Position numbers and translations under genes: made by a program. Shown one piece after another: positions 27,801 to 38,639 of a DNA stretch of 64,000 bases. The stretch lies in the NCBI GenBank assembly GCA_037903355.1, contig JBAJFE010000038.1, positions 1,674,001 through 1,738,000 of the forward strand. Direction: 5' to 3'. Source of the stretch: Trichuris trichiura (lineage: Eukaryota; Nematoda; Enoplea; Trichinellida; Trichuridae). Position 1 is the stretch's first letter. Each line of letters begins with the position of its first letter. Below the pieces are notes generated by a model. The model was not told the origin of the DNA. It was given only the letters and a program-made list of their open reading frames with translations, and ran no database searches.

Positions 27801-30800
27801 TTGATGAAAAGTTCATGAGGCCACATGGCATCAGCAACCTGCTGAAGAAGATACCTCAGTTCTTTTTCCTTGAACAAATGCATTTCTATTCTACTAATTT
27901 GGCGACAGCATTACCGCGGCGCTTTTTCTTTCTGTCTTCTGCTGATTGCTTTGCACTTCTTTGCCTTATAAAGAATTGCTTTATGCTAAGCAGCAGACAG
28001 CTTAAATAGTATCTTACTCCCTTCTGGCAAGATTTACTAATTTGTGCCTACTGTTTAATTCATGTGCGCGTTTTCTATCACGGAAGGGTACAAAGCGTTT
28101 ATTTTCGCTTACCAATTAACAGTCCTTCGAAGCTCTCAGAGCTTTGTATGTTCCTTTGTCAATGATAACAATAACAACAATTGCTGTCGTTGAAAACGAA
28201 GCACCCAAAGCTCCAAAAGCTCTGAAACACTGTTCATTAATAAGTAAAAATAAATGCTTTGTACCCTTCCGTAGTAAAAAGCACGCATATGAAATTCAAA
28301 AACAGCACTAAAAAGTTACTTCTTTCAATTGTTTAGTTCAGAGTATGTCTATTGTTCTATTATTCTTTCTGTCATTCTGTCTATTCATCTGATATTCCCT
28401 TTCTTGCAACTGCATTTAGTAACACAAGCCGACAATAGAAGTGGATTGCGTACTTGTGACAGGGTAGTATTAACTGTCTGTTGATGGTTAATTTAATCAT
28501 TGCTTAAGGAAGAGAATAAAATGTTTGCGGCTTTGCTACCCGTTCGTTAGTTCAGAAAACGTTTATTTTCCAAACGTATAACCCGCGGAGCTTTCGGGCC
28601 ACACCGGGGCCCGTCATCAGCGCTAAGTGCGCCGCCGTCGGGTCGGTCATTATGTTATCAAGCCGCTCCGTCCGACCGACCGTGGCGGGAACCTCAGCCG
28701 TCAGGTCGATCCTTGACCCGTCAGGCTTTGGTCCCAAAGAAAAAAGAAGAATTAATTGTAATATGTATGCGCGGGCACGGACAACAAAGAGGCCAACGAG
28801 TGGCCGAGAAGAAAGAACGTCAAGATCTGGAAAGAAGAAAGTTTAAAACCCGTCTGTTTTAAACAGACGGGTATATCGTTTGTATGCTCGTTATTTCTCA
28901 TTGTTAGTGCTGCCGCCATCGTGGAAGGTCGGTTGGGTGTTCGCCGCAAAGTCTGACTTACTAGGTGGGACCAAAGCCCGACAGGTCAAGGATCGACCTG
29001 ACGGCTGAGGGTCCCGCCAGGGTCGATCGGACGGAGCGGCTTGCTAACATAATGACCGACCCCCGACGGCAGCGCACTTAGCGCTGATGACGGGCCCTGG
29101 TGAGGCCCGAGAGCTCCGCGGGTCATACGTTTGGGAAATAAACGTTTTTTGAACTAACGAACGGGTAGCAAAGCCGCAAACATTTTATTCTGAATAACGC
29201 ACCCGTTAGATAGGAGAGAAAAAGAAAAAAGAAGAATTAAATGCTTAAGGAAGAGGCTATTAAAAAGTAGTGAGTTAATGGTAGGGTCTCGTCTGTTCAT
29301 GAATGCTTCTAAATGGGTAAAAAAGAAAATGTACGAGAGTTGCTCGAAAAGTTCTCGGAAAAATCTTTTAAAAAAATCTTATTTGCAATGATACTAAACT
29401 TATTTCTTAACGTATCTTCCGTCAACCTTTAGGCAGTTGTGCAGACGGTGTCTCCGCCTCCGCAGGCCTTCCTTGTAGAATCCCGGGGGCTGTGTATTGC
29501 AGCAAGTCGAGACGGCGCGTTTTGCGTTATCCATTGACTCGATCAGCGTGCCTTTTAAGTGTTCTTTTAACTTTGGAAAGAAGAAAAAGTCTGACGGCTC
29601 AAGATCTGGAATGTCACGGGCGTGTAGAATGACGTCCCACCGAAACTTACAAAGAACAGTTCTCGCAGTCCTTGTCGGATGAGCAGGGACGTTATCAAGA
29701 TGGAAAAGAATACAAATGTGCAGCTTTCCACGCCGTTTTCTTGACACTGCGGTCTTTACTTTTTGCAATACTGCTTCGTAATAACTTGCCGTGACTTTTC
29801 GCTCTTCCTCGAGGAAGCCAGTCAGAATTATTCCGTTCGAGTCCCAGAGTATGGTCGCCATAATCTTTCTAGCCGACCGGTCCGCTTGGAACTTGTCTGG
29901 ACCTGCTGACCTCCTCGGCTACCGCTCCTTCGATTAGATCTTACTCTCAGGATCATATGGCAGATCCATGTTTCACCTCCCGTGACGATACGGTCAAAAA
30001 ACCTGGTCTCATTTGTTTCAATCTTCGTTAAAAGCTCCCGAAAGAGGTTAACGCGTCGAACCAGCCATTCTTCGCGCAACGCATTCGGGACTCACCGAGC
30101 TGGAAGTTTCCTCAGGCCAAAGATTTCATACAATATTCCAAATGCTGAATGGAAGGCAACGTCAGCCATTATAGCAGTCTTACTGATGGTAATTCTACAT
30201 CTCCTTCTACTAGGTTCCGGACAAGAGCCACGGTTTCTTCGCTCGTTGCTGTTGTTGGTCTTCCCACTCTCCGACTGGTTTCAATGGTCTCTCTGCCGTC
30301 TTTGGCGCCTCATCCACTCATAGACAATCGATTTAGATGGTGCGCTATTTCCTGCTGCAATGATTAAGTAATCTTGCTCGGCTGCCAACCAAGCTTGGAT
30401 AGAAATTTAATGTTAGCTGTGATCTCAGAAGATTTTCCATACCACGACAGAAACGATATTGGCGCATTGTCGAATAAGGCTACCTCTCCGTACAAGTCTG
30501 AAGATAACGGAGATTAAACATGTTTTGGCCCATCGGTTGGCGTCATTTTAGACACTGCTCCGTCTTTCCGGGAACTTTCCGAATATCGCTCTTATGTGCG
30601 TGTTGAATAGGAGAATTCCTGAAGCTTTATTGCTTATTCAACGTGAAGAAATGAAACTGAATTCAGCACGCATGCTAGTGATGCGTCAGTTAGCTAAGTT
30701 AATAATACTCGCACGTAACAATACGGTATAGGGAAATCCCAGTTGTAGCAGTTTTTTTCGGCTAATGCTGACAATGATATCTTCTTGGCTCCCAGTTATG

Positions 30801-33800
30801 TTACGTTTCTGTAGAAATGAGAAAGCTGTATTTTGCACAAGTGCTTTCGCCTAAGTATCAGAGCCTAACGCGAAGGCGGTTTACGGCGCAAGGCGAACTC
30901 TCCTGTGTTTCGTAAAAATACTATTCATGGACCTTTGAGCTTTGTTATTCCGGTTGACAAGTTGACTGTAGCCTAAATAGGGCTGCGTGTCTCTCCATCG
31001 GTGCGTGTGTACGCGCGCTGCTGTCACGGTTTATTGGTCGCAGATGACAGTGGTAATGTTCACAGTGGACAGTTGGTGAGTTTGGAATGTAATATTAGAG
31101 AAATAGTTTTGATCGTAGGCGGATAGAATCACCAAATCGTATTGAGTCTTTGAGGTATCGGATTTATCCTGACTGTTGCTATTGATGAGTACTACAACGA
31201 AGAGCTCTACATAGGTTGGCTAGTGATGGCATGTAGATGTCGATTGAAGGGAGCGTTGTACACGGCGAATAAGAAATATACATGATTGATATTCAGAAAG
31301 TTCCCGGAAAGATGGCGCAGTGTCTAGCAGGACGCCAACCGATGGGCAAAAACATGTTAAATCTTACCTCAGTTTTCTTCAGATTTGTACGGAGAGGTAA
31401 TCTGGTCGGACGTTTCGCCATTTCTAGTACAAGCTGCTCTGAAAGTAATCATTTTTTTCGTGATATAGAAAATCGTTTTGAAGTCAAAGCGAACATTAAA
31501 CCTCTATCAAAACTTGGTTGGCAGCGGAGAGGGATTATACATTCTTGCAGCAGGTTCACTGAAGTAGTGCGCCATCTAAATCGGTCGTCCATGAGTGGAT
31601 AAGGCGTTTCAAGGAGGGCAGAGAGGCCATCGAAGACGACCAGAGAGCGGGAGGACCAACAACCGCAACGATCGAAGGAACAGTAACTTTTGTCTGGACT
31701 CTATTGAAAGGAGACCACAGAATTGCAATCATTAGTATTGCTAGAATGATTGAGTTCTCCCTCCATTTAGCATTTGGAATACTGCATGAAACCCTTAGTC
31801 TGAGGAAGCTTTCAGTTCAGTGTGTCCCTAAAACGCTGCGCGAAGAACGGCTGGTTCGACGTCTTTCTCGGCAGCTCTTGACGAACATTAAAGCAAATGA
31901 GACCGGGTTCTTTGACCGTATCGTCACGGGAGATGAAACGTGAATATGCCAATATGACCCCTAGAGTAAGATCCAATCCAAGCAGTGGTTACCGACGGGG
32001 TCAGCAGGTCCAGTCAAGTTCGAAGCAGAGCGATCGGCTAGAAAGGTTATGGCGACCATATTCTGGGACTCGTATGGGGTAATTCTGACTGACTTCCTCG
32101 GAGGAGAGCGAACAGTCACGGTACGTTATTACAAAGCAGCTTTGCAAAAATTAAAGACCGCACTGGAAAGAAAACGCCGTGACAAGTTGCACCTCGGTGT
32201 CTTTTTCCATCACGATAGCGCGTCGGTTCATTCGTCAAGGACTGTGGGGACTGTTCTTCGTGAGTTTCGAGGAGAAGTCATTCCACACTCGTCCTTACAG
32301 TTCAGATTTTGAGCCGTCAGACTTTTTTCTCTTCTCAATTTTAAGAGAACATTTGAAAGGTAAGCTGTTCGAGTCAATGGATGACTCGAAACGCACCGTC
32401 TCGTCTTGGTGCAATACACAGTCCCCAGAATTCTACAGGGAACTTCTACGGTGGTGGAGACCATCTGCGAAAGTTCTTAGAAGTTGACGGGAGATACGTT
32501 CAGAAATAAGTTTTATATCATTGCAAATAAAATTTTTATTTAATTTTTCCTAAAAGCTTTGGAACATCCCTCGCACTTACCGGAATACGTTTGACTGTCA
32601 TGTTGGGGAGCACAATGTGGCTATGTCATTAAAAAATTTTTCGAACTCGTCTTCACCAAGTCTACTATCTACGGCAAAAGAGTCTCGCCGGGCTCGGCAG
32701 TTTTTAATGGTGCGCCGATTGGATGGGATGGTCACTCACACTTTTTTCACAGGCGTGGGGATCCTTCCGCGCGACTAAGCATTCCCAGTTAGCTCTATTG
32801 TTCCATTCGAAGGGCGCAGCGGTTGAGCGTGTTTGGGTTTAGGTTTTGGAGAGTAACAATTGGACTGCCAACGTTTTCTTTGGGTAATCTCAAGAAGAAA
32901 CTGTGCAGTTCAAATGCTACCGCAACACTGATTAGTATAATCTTGTAACTGTTGTAAGAATCTTATTGATATTGTTGCATCTCTTGTTCACTTTATGTCG
33001 TATGAGCATTTTTTCGTTGGCAATACTGTTACGTTTCAAGAACGTTTTTCGTTTTTTACTAAATGAATCACGTAATAAACTTGACTGGAGAGGCAGTTTT
33101 CAGCGGATCAATAGCGCCTTTCTATTTGTAGTTTCTTCGCGTTTATGTTAATCAGCAAGTAGTTATTAACGAGCAAATTTCGAACTATCAACTGATTATA
33201 CGATTGTCAGTAAAGACGGCACTATTGTGCTTACGCCTTCAAGGACAAAGCTATCCAGCATCCTTGTTATTAAATTTAGCGCATCAATTTTCTCACAGCA
33301 AGGCTGACGCCTATGTATTGCTATTTATTCCTTAACTAAATCGAAAAGATTCATTTTTATCATTCAAATTAATAAATATATCACTAAGTGCTGAGATTGT
33401 TCATAGCAACTGACTGGTTAAAACGACTTTCTGTGTAATGAGTGAAGAGAATTACTGACCGCATTCTCTTCGTCATTGAATACTTTATTCTTGGCATTTC
33501 TACAAGCGATCTTGCTGCCATGAGAGAACTGAAAGGATGGACTTGTTTTCCTTTGTGAGGGGCAAATATTAGGTAAATTCTAAGCTTTCTTCACCATGAA
33601 TGTGGAACTATTAATAAATAATGGTTTCGCCGTAACAGGACGTTATTTATCAGTTTTGTTAGCCATCGCAAAATGAAAAAGTATTGAATATATTGAATTG
33701 TGATGTTGGCATCCATCAAGGAAAGTGTAATTATGAGCTTGTGAGAAGACTGACAGCCGTAATTCCTATGGATGACTATGGAGAGGGACGTTGTTGTATG

Positions 33801-34840
33801 AATTCTTGGTAACCCTTTGATTGTTCTTCAAAAGAAGTTCGTAAAAAAAGAATTTAATGTGCATTGTGTTGAAGTATAGGACCTTTTTTGACGGGTATGT
33901 ACGTGCGTGTCCATTTTCAAGAAGCGTTGGTCAGCTTTCACCCGTTTTATTCTCGCGAAGAAGCTCAAAGCCTTCAGCATGCCTGTCCTACCATCCTCAG
34001 CTTCTAGTATTCATTTGTGTAATTCACCTACATGAGATAATCTCAACACATATTAATAGGATAAAGAATAAATGAATTAGATGTACATCATCACATGTTC
34101 ATGCATCGTGAAAATGTCTGACCGATTAGCCTTAACGGTTAAAAACTACTAGTTTTGTCTGGACAATGAGAAAGGTGACCAACATTATCCATCCTTAGAA
34201 CAGCGTTTTGCTTGGCACTGTAGAACGTTTTCGAACATTCTCTGGTGATCAATAAGAGGATGCATTAATGGAGCAATTGCATTATTACAAGTTCGTTTTC
34301 TGAAGCGTAATCTAGTTGCCCACCCGAGGCTGAATAATTAATTGAGATGGCGCAGCTATTCGCTCTCTTACTTGAAAAGATACTATTTTGTACTCCGCAT
34401 GCGAAACGATAAAATTTTTCTGACCATTAAGAAGGACATTTTTAAACACATTTGCATTTCTTGCCGCCCGTAAGACTTCGCCGACAGTCCTAAAATAGCG
34501 TGACAGTCAGTTACACCCACTACGCGCGTAGATACTTCGTAACTAAGGCCCGAATGCCTTGTAAAAATTTATAGGGCATTGTTGATAAAGAAAAGGAGCT
34601 TGGAAAACTTGACATCCGTGCGCAGAAAGTGCGAGCTCAATTAGCGAAGTGCCAAGAAATGATGACCATCGATAATTACCACATGAAAGTGCCTGAAGAA
34701 GTGCAGCAAGCCAATGACGAGAAGGTATGTGAATATTTAATCGTTGCATAGGTGTGCACAGGTATTTTCCGTAGAAGCGTCAGTTCCAAGTAGAGCTGGA
34801 GCACATTGTAGAGGCAATGGCAGCCTTGAATTCCATGTAA
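21897..34840 (+). CDS. VARS1: Valyl-tRNA synthetase, cytosolic, class I
   Basis: It charges tRNA-Val with valine and edits mischarged threonine (family knowledge). Exons: 21897-22073, 22302-22374, 22421-22521, 23653-23780, 23839-24003, 24054-24135, 24180-24299, 24346-24454, 24515-24694, 24746-24974, 25029-25187, 25237-25321, 25374-25479, 25533-25603, 25660-25890, 25945-26092, 26148-26275, 26332-26487, 26543-26749, 26800-26914, 26968-27137, 34575-34724 and 34784-34840. All phases agree, giving 1048 aa. A Lys-rich N-terminus replaces the GST domain of vertebrate VARS1. The HIGH motif is HLGH (144-147), KMSKS is at 651-655, the editing region includes [10 protein letters not shown], and [12 protein letters not shown] is present. 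The C-terminal coiled-coil arm (981-1048, [13 protein letters not shown]) lies past a 7,437 bp intron. Intron 10 is GC-AG. The N-terminal start was chosen as the first ATG in frame. Confidence 0.95.
22658..22844. mobile_element. PLE hairpin in valyl-tRNA synthetase intron 3
   Basis: The 13-mer agtagttcaggtg flanks the insertion at 22658-22670 and 22832-22844. The left end has the family tail (gaaaactggatgcttcttaa), followed by inverted arms catcatggagtttttt / aagctccatcatg with imperfect pairing. The element is 161 bp and noncoding. It accounts for part of the 1,131 bp length of this intron. Confidence 0.75.
27541..27790. mobile_element. Palindromic PLE derivative in valyl-tRNA synthetase intron 21
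   Basis: Imperfect inverted arms of about 120 bp meet at a central aatatt near 27667. The outer arm sequence (ctgtttctttttacggag, then tgtcccgtt) matches the end of the coding PLE at 52.5 kb, so it belongs to that subfamily. The hammerhead position is still visible (ccgatgagga near 27699 and GAAA near 27726) but the CUGAUGA box is mutated in both arms. I could not define the target-site duplication. Confidence 0.65.
28078..28275. repeat. Inverted-repeat element in valyl-tRNA synthetase intron 21
   Basis: Arms of roughly 70 bp begin cggaagggtacaaagc at 28081 and end with the complement at 28272. Divergence increases toward the centre, near 28175. No ribozyme box or clear target duplication was found. 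It may be a PLE hairpin or an unrelated foldback/MITE. Confidence 0.5.
28592..28620 (-). ncRNA. Hammerhead-like ribozyme core, left arm
   Basis: On the minus strand: CTGATGA (28620-28614), hairpin CGGGCC/GGCCCG, GAAA. The stem is fully paired and all core boxes are intact. Confidence 0.5.
29084..29112 (+). ncRNA. Hammerhead-like ribozyme core, right arm
   Basis: CTGATGA at 29084-29090 and a hairpin GGGCC/GGCCC, but the downstream box is GAGA rather than GAAA, so this arm is probably inactive. Confidence 0.45.
29332..30594 (-). mobile_element. Mariner element, broken transposase, in valyl-tRNA synthetase intron 21
   Basis: Terminal inverted repeats (tacgagagttgctcgaaaag at 29332, complement ending 30594) are flanked by TA. 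The minus-strand transposase is recognisable but split over frames. A DDD-type core remains: VTGGETW, where the first catalytic Asp of the usual GDE triplet is Gly, then LDNVPAH, then LEPSDFFFF. The N-terminal helix-turn-helix part (about 30100-30580) is degraded. It is a dead copy of about 1.26 kb, close to normal mariner length. Confidence 0.8.
30595..31278. other. Intron 21 sequence between two mariners
   Basis: About 680 bp of unique-looking DNA with no ORF, hairpin or exon recognised. Confidence 0.5.
31279..32574 (+). mobile_element. Mariner element, frameshifted transposase, in valyl-tRNA synthetase intron 21
   Basis: It starts with a degraded terminal repeat (gatattcagaaagttcccgg) and ends ggaacatccctcg near 32574. 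The plus-strand transposase pieces carry VTGDET (first Asp kept, then a stop), HHDSASVH (second Asp) and FEPSDFFLF (third Asp), in different reading frames. It is the same family as 29332-30594 but in the opposite orientation. Not functional. Confidence 0.8.
32575..34574. other. Distal part of valyl-tRNA synthetase intron 21
   Basis: No transposon end, palindrome or coding exon was recognised between the second mariner and the acceptor (atttatag) before exon 22. Short frames of 61-72 codons look spurious. Confidence 0.5.
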
Positions 34841-35117
34841 TGAATTCTATTCTTAAGATTGCGTGCGTTCTTGGAGAAGTAAATTTAACTGCCAAGCATG
34901 CGGCCGATCCGAAACATTTGTTTTCGAAAATTTTACTGTTTTGCCAATTACTGTTGTCCTCTTCTTTACCCTTGGCGCACTGAATCAGTATTATTGGTTT
35001 AGCTGTCTGCGCTAGGGCAATTCCGTGGCGACCCAAATGTTACGAAAGGTATCACTTTGGGAGCTCGACGCTTCCTCGTTTGCAATATTTTTCCTTTTTG
35101 AAAACACTTGTTCATCA

Positions 35118-37984
35118 TCAGCCACTTTGGCTATATGGCGCTAGCATGGACAAATCCATAGGAAGGGGGAATATTATGGTCGAATTTTTCTCCGTTGAAA
35201 TGTTGGCTAACGTTTGTAAATATCGAAGCTGCATCGCTGCCGGTGACGACATTATGATCTCTGATGCAGTCTTAAGCGCCATACTTGCTTCCTTCTCTCC
35301 TTGCGCAGCGATTAGCTAAAAGAGAAAAATTAGCATTTGAACACAAAAGCCTAGTTTGAAGATCACGTAGCGCCAAATAGAGAATAGATTGCTATTGTAG
35401 ATAAGTCGAAAGTTTTAGTTGTCCTTTTAAAGCTGTTAAAATGGATGTTTCTAATATGGATTGTCATTTTCAAATTATTATATTTTTTTACGGAACCAAG
35501 TCCGCGTTTGGTTTTGCTCATTCGTTTTTTAAGTATGTTGAACGAACAAAAGTGAACGTACCTTTGCTCTCGCTTCGCGAGCTGCTTCTGCTTCCGTTGC
35601 CATGGAGCGCTGCAATTGCACTGGCAGGCGTACATCTTTTCTAAATATGGACAACATTTTATGGTCAAGCAGGTGTTAGGAACTGCGCATCCTGTTGTTG
35701 TTTGCTTTGCCTGAAGCTAGCGTATAAAAGCTTCCGTTGCTAGCCTTATAATTTGAGTCAGATGACATGACCTTTTACTATCAAAAGACAAAATCAAACT
35801 TAAGCTTCATTGGTCCTTCATTAAGCATTAATCAAATTAAGCTTGTCATTATCGAATGTGCCACTTGCTGATCACCGAAATGTCAATGACTTCGTTTAAT
35901 TTTGACGAATTTATGTATTGATAGAACTTACTCAACAACCCTCGTCAAAGCAAAAGCAATGCAATATTACTCAAGAAGTGAAAGTTATTAAAGTATATTA
36001 ATAGAATTGAAGAAAAATGCAAGCTTACATTTCAACGCGCTCCACGATGATTCCCCACTTTTCAGTAGCGTCATCCAGAAGGTTCTGAAATAAAAGTCAT
36101 TGAGAGCACGTTTAAATTTTCCAATAACTTACCCTCATGCATGATGCGATTGCCTCTCTATCGCTAAGTATCTGAGAAAGGCTTTTCATGCCTAGCAAGT
36201 TCCTAAGGGCTGTTTGTGTTAGTAGACGTGTAGCGTGGTGGGCATTTTCCACATTTGCCACTGATACAGTTGCGTTATATATTCTATAGTAAATAACCGC
36301 ATCGACGCTGATTGTCACTGAATCTCTAGTCAAAATCTGCAGCAATGGTTCATTTTGCTTATTCATTTGGCAACCAGCTATCCTACCTCCTGCGGCGGTA
36401 CATCGAAGGAAACTGTGCGTAGATCAACCTTCGTGTATGATTCAATGCAAGGGAGAACGAAGAAAATTCCTGGCCCGCGGGCACCGCCAATGATTAAGCG
36501 TCCTAGACGGAAAATCACTGCCCGCTCATATTCTTGGGCCACCTAAATGTGAAAAGTGGATTGTACTTATACTTGTTGTTCGAATTTATTTCTTGTTGTT
36601 AAATATTTATTTTAAATATTTGGCCTATCTGTGTACTATTTAGCCCTATGCAGTAGTTTTCTTTTATCATAGCTTGATTGAAGAGTAGAGCGGTGAGCAG
36701 ATACCCGCTATGGCCACTTGCCAATCGATTGCTGTGAGATAAGTACATCATCCTCCCCGTCGCTCCATTGAGTGAGGTACAATTTCGCAAATGTAAACAA
36801 ATTCTGGTCACCGGCTACTTGAGTGATCGATTGAAGGCAAGATGCATGGCGGCATCTGTCCACTGAGCAATTTCTAAATGCCTTCCACACAACTTTGAGT
36901 GCTAATGGAATTTTGTCCACCTGAAGTCTATGCACCTGTGACCATTTTAATCAAACGGCTGAACCCCCTTATTCAGCCAGCTACACTGTTTTATGCAATC
37001 TTTGTACGCAGCCTACTTTATCGTTGCGCGCACGCTGTTTTGCATATGTAGGTTTCGACTTCGCCGCGACAGAAAAGAGCTGTAAGTTTGCCAGGTAGGC
37101 GTTTTTGATGAACTGGGCCCAGACCGTCAGCAGACAGCGGCTATGAATGACGAACTGCTGCCTATTCTTAGGTATTACATGCATACTAGTTGGCTTGCCC
37201 TAATGCGTCCGATGCGATAGAAAGATACTTCCACAGTTGGATACAATACATGCGCAGCTTCTGTTAAGCTGCAATAAACGTCATTATTTGCTTACCTTGA
37301 TGCAGAACAGAGCAGACAAAGGAAATGTCACAATGACCACTATCCAGGCTAAACCAGTCAGGAGCCAGTCGCAACATCCAAACGTGTCGGAAGAACTTTC
37401 GACTAAAAATACGCAATTTAATATACTACGGTTGTTCTATTCTTTTAATATATCGTATACGTAATCTCTGATCTTCAGTAAACTGTATCGGCTAACTCTA
37501 TTGGCAAGCAAGATCGATAACGTCCGACCATTTTTGTCGCCTACGGGAGGGATACCAGCTCAACTGGATGATACTACGTTACGTGGCAGAACGTGAGAGA
37601 TGACCATCTAGTTTGAAATTCTTATTATTTCGCTGCAGCGTACGAAAAATTCCCTTTTTAGCTAAGCTGATCACCTAGTTTGACTGATTAACTGCTGAAT
37701 CTCTTTGACATGTTTTCAATCTGCAGCATCTTGACGGGACCGCTTTAAAATTTGATGTTACTTTTTCTGAATGAGTTGCACTGAAGGGCCCTTGTGTCCA
37801 ACTACTCCATTCATGCCGCACATTTGCGAAGCTGGAAGGTTATTTCTAAAAAATGCATGCTATTCGACTTACGATCTTCCGGCATGTAGTAGGATAGCTT
37901 AAAGCTGGCCAAGGACTGAGACCGCAGCTTTCGTTGCCGCTCCAAACGTCCTCCAACTGAGCTAAGTCGACGGAACGTGTCCAT
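35118..37984 (-). CDS. Stomatin/MEC-2-like integral membrane (PHB domain) protein
   Basis: Stomatin-family proteins sit on the cytoplasmic face of membranes through a hairpin segment, oligomerise and modulate ion channels (family knowledge). Exons: 37984-37873, 37402-37296, 36542-36387, 36336-36133, 36084-36029, 35640-35562 and 35315-35118, all GT-AG and in phase, giving 303 aa from the chosen ATG. The hydrophobic hairpin WLLTGLAWIVVIVTFPLS (residues 50-67) keeps the conserved proline (Pro65). The PHB domain follows: EYERAVIFRLGRL, VDLRTVSFDVPPQE, ILTRDSVTISVDAVIYYR, KDVRLPVQLQRSMA. The C-terminal signature KNSTIIFPLPMD precedes the stop. The start is uncertain: the frame is open further upstream to about 38050 after an acceptor, so a short 5' exon may exist. 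It converges on the synthetase, with 277 bp between stops. Confidence 0.9.
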
Positions 37985-38639
37985 TCTGCTAAATCGACTT
38001 TGCCGTGTCCCAGGGAACACCCTGCCGCTGTCGCTTGCTGGTGCTGGCACTTTCTGAAGTAAATGATAGCGTTTCAAGAAATTTTACCTGCAGTCCGCTA
38101 CTGCTGCTACCTTGGAACTGACAGAATATGCAGCCGTCTTGTCAATAGAACAGTCGCGGATGGCTGATTTCCTCAGGATTCTTTTTATTAGTTTTTCTTG
38201 TCGTAACGAGATTATCCTACTCGTTCAGTTCATATTTCCTGGCGTGAGCAGTCACTGAACTTTCGATGCATTCTACGGCCATGCAACAGTTTGACACAGC
38301 GACCCTTCTCAGCGGTTCCTAAACTGCATGCACCAATTAGTTGAGCATTTCACTAGAGTACCGGCAGTCTGCGAAGAGACGCGTTGCTGAACAAAAGTGA
38401 CTGATCCCAGTTTGAGCATCTCTTACGATAGCGGCAAAAGCAGTGCACCGTCACATGTCCTGAGCATCCAACCAAAACACGAAGTGAGCAAGATTTCAAA
38501 CCAACTCCCGACAAGGTGCGCCACCTTAATGCTTCTCAATGCGCACTGCGACTACGTCACCGTACTTCTAATAGCGTGCGCCCACTATATTCGAGGTGCA
38601 AACGTTCTCACGGTTTTCCTTGTTAGTCTGTGGCAACGT

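Larger units (their letters stand above)
28501..29255. mobile_element. PLE derivative with inverted pseudo-LTRs, 14 bp target-site duplication
   Basis: The 14-mer tgcttaaggaagag flanks it exactly at 28501-28514 and 29242-29255. The arms start gaataaaatgtttgcggc and its complement. A one-sided tail of about 50 bp follows the right arm and matches the LTR start of the 17.0 kb element, so the two are the same subfamily. The left arm is shortened near 28735. A strong internal stem-loop lies at 28848-28872. Open frames here are mirror translations. Confidence 0.75.

Noticed and set aside
28552..28949. Short open frames on both strands
   Set aside because: They fall in the inverted LTR copies of the 28.5 kb PLE derivative.
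34575..34724. First read as a prefoldin-like coiled-coil exon of a separate gene
   Set aside because: Phase, the KELGKL and KVPEEVQ stretches and the following 19-codon exon match the C-terminal arm of valyl-tRNA synthetase.
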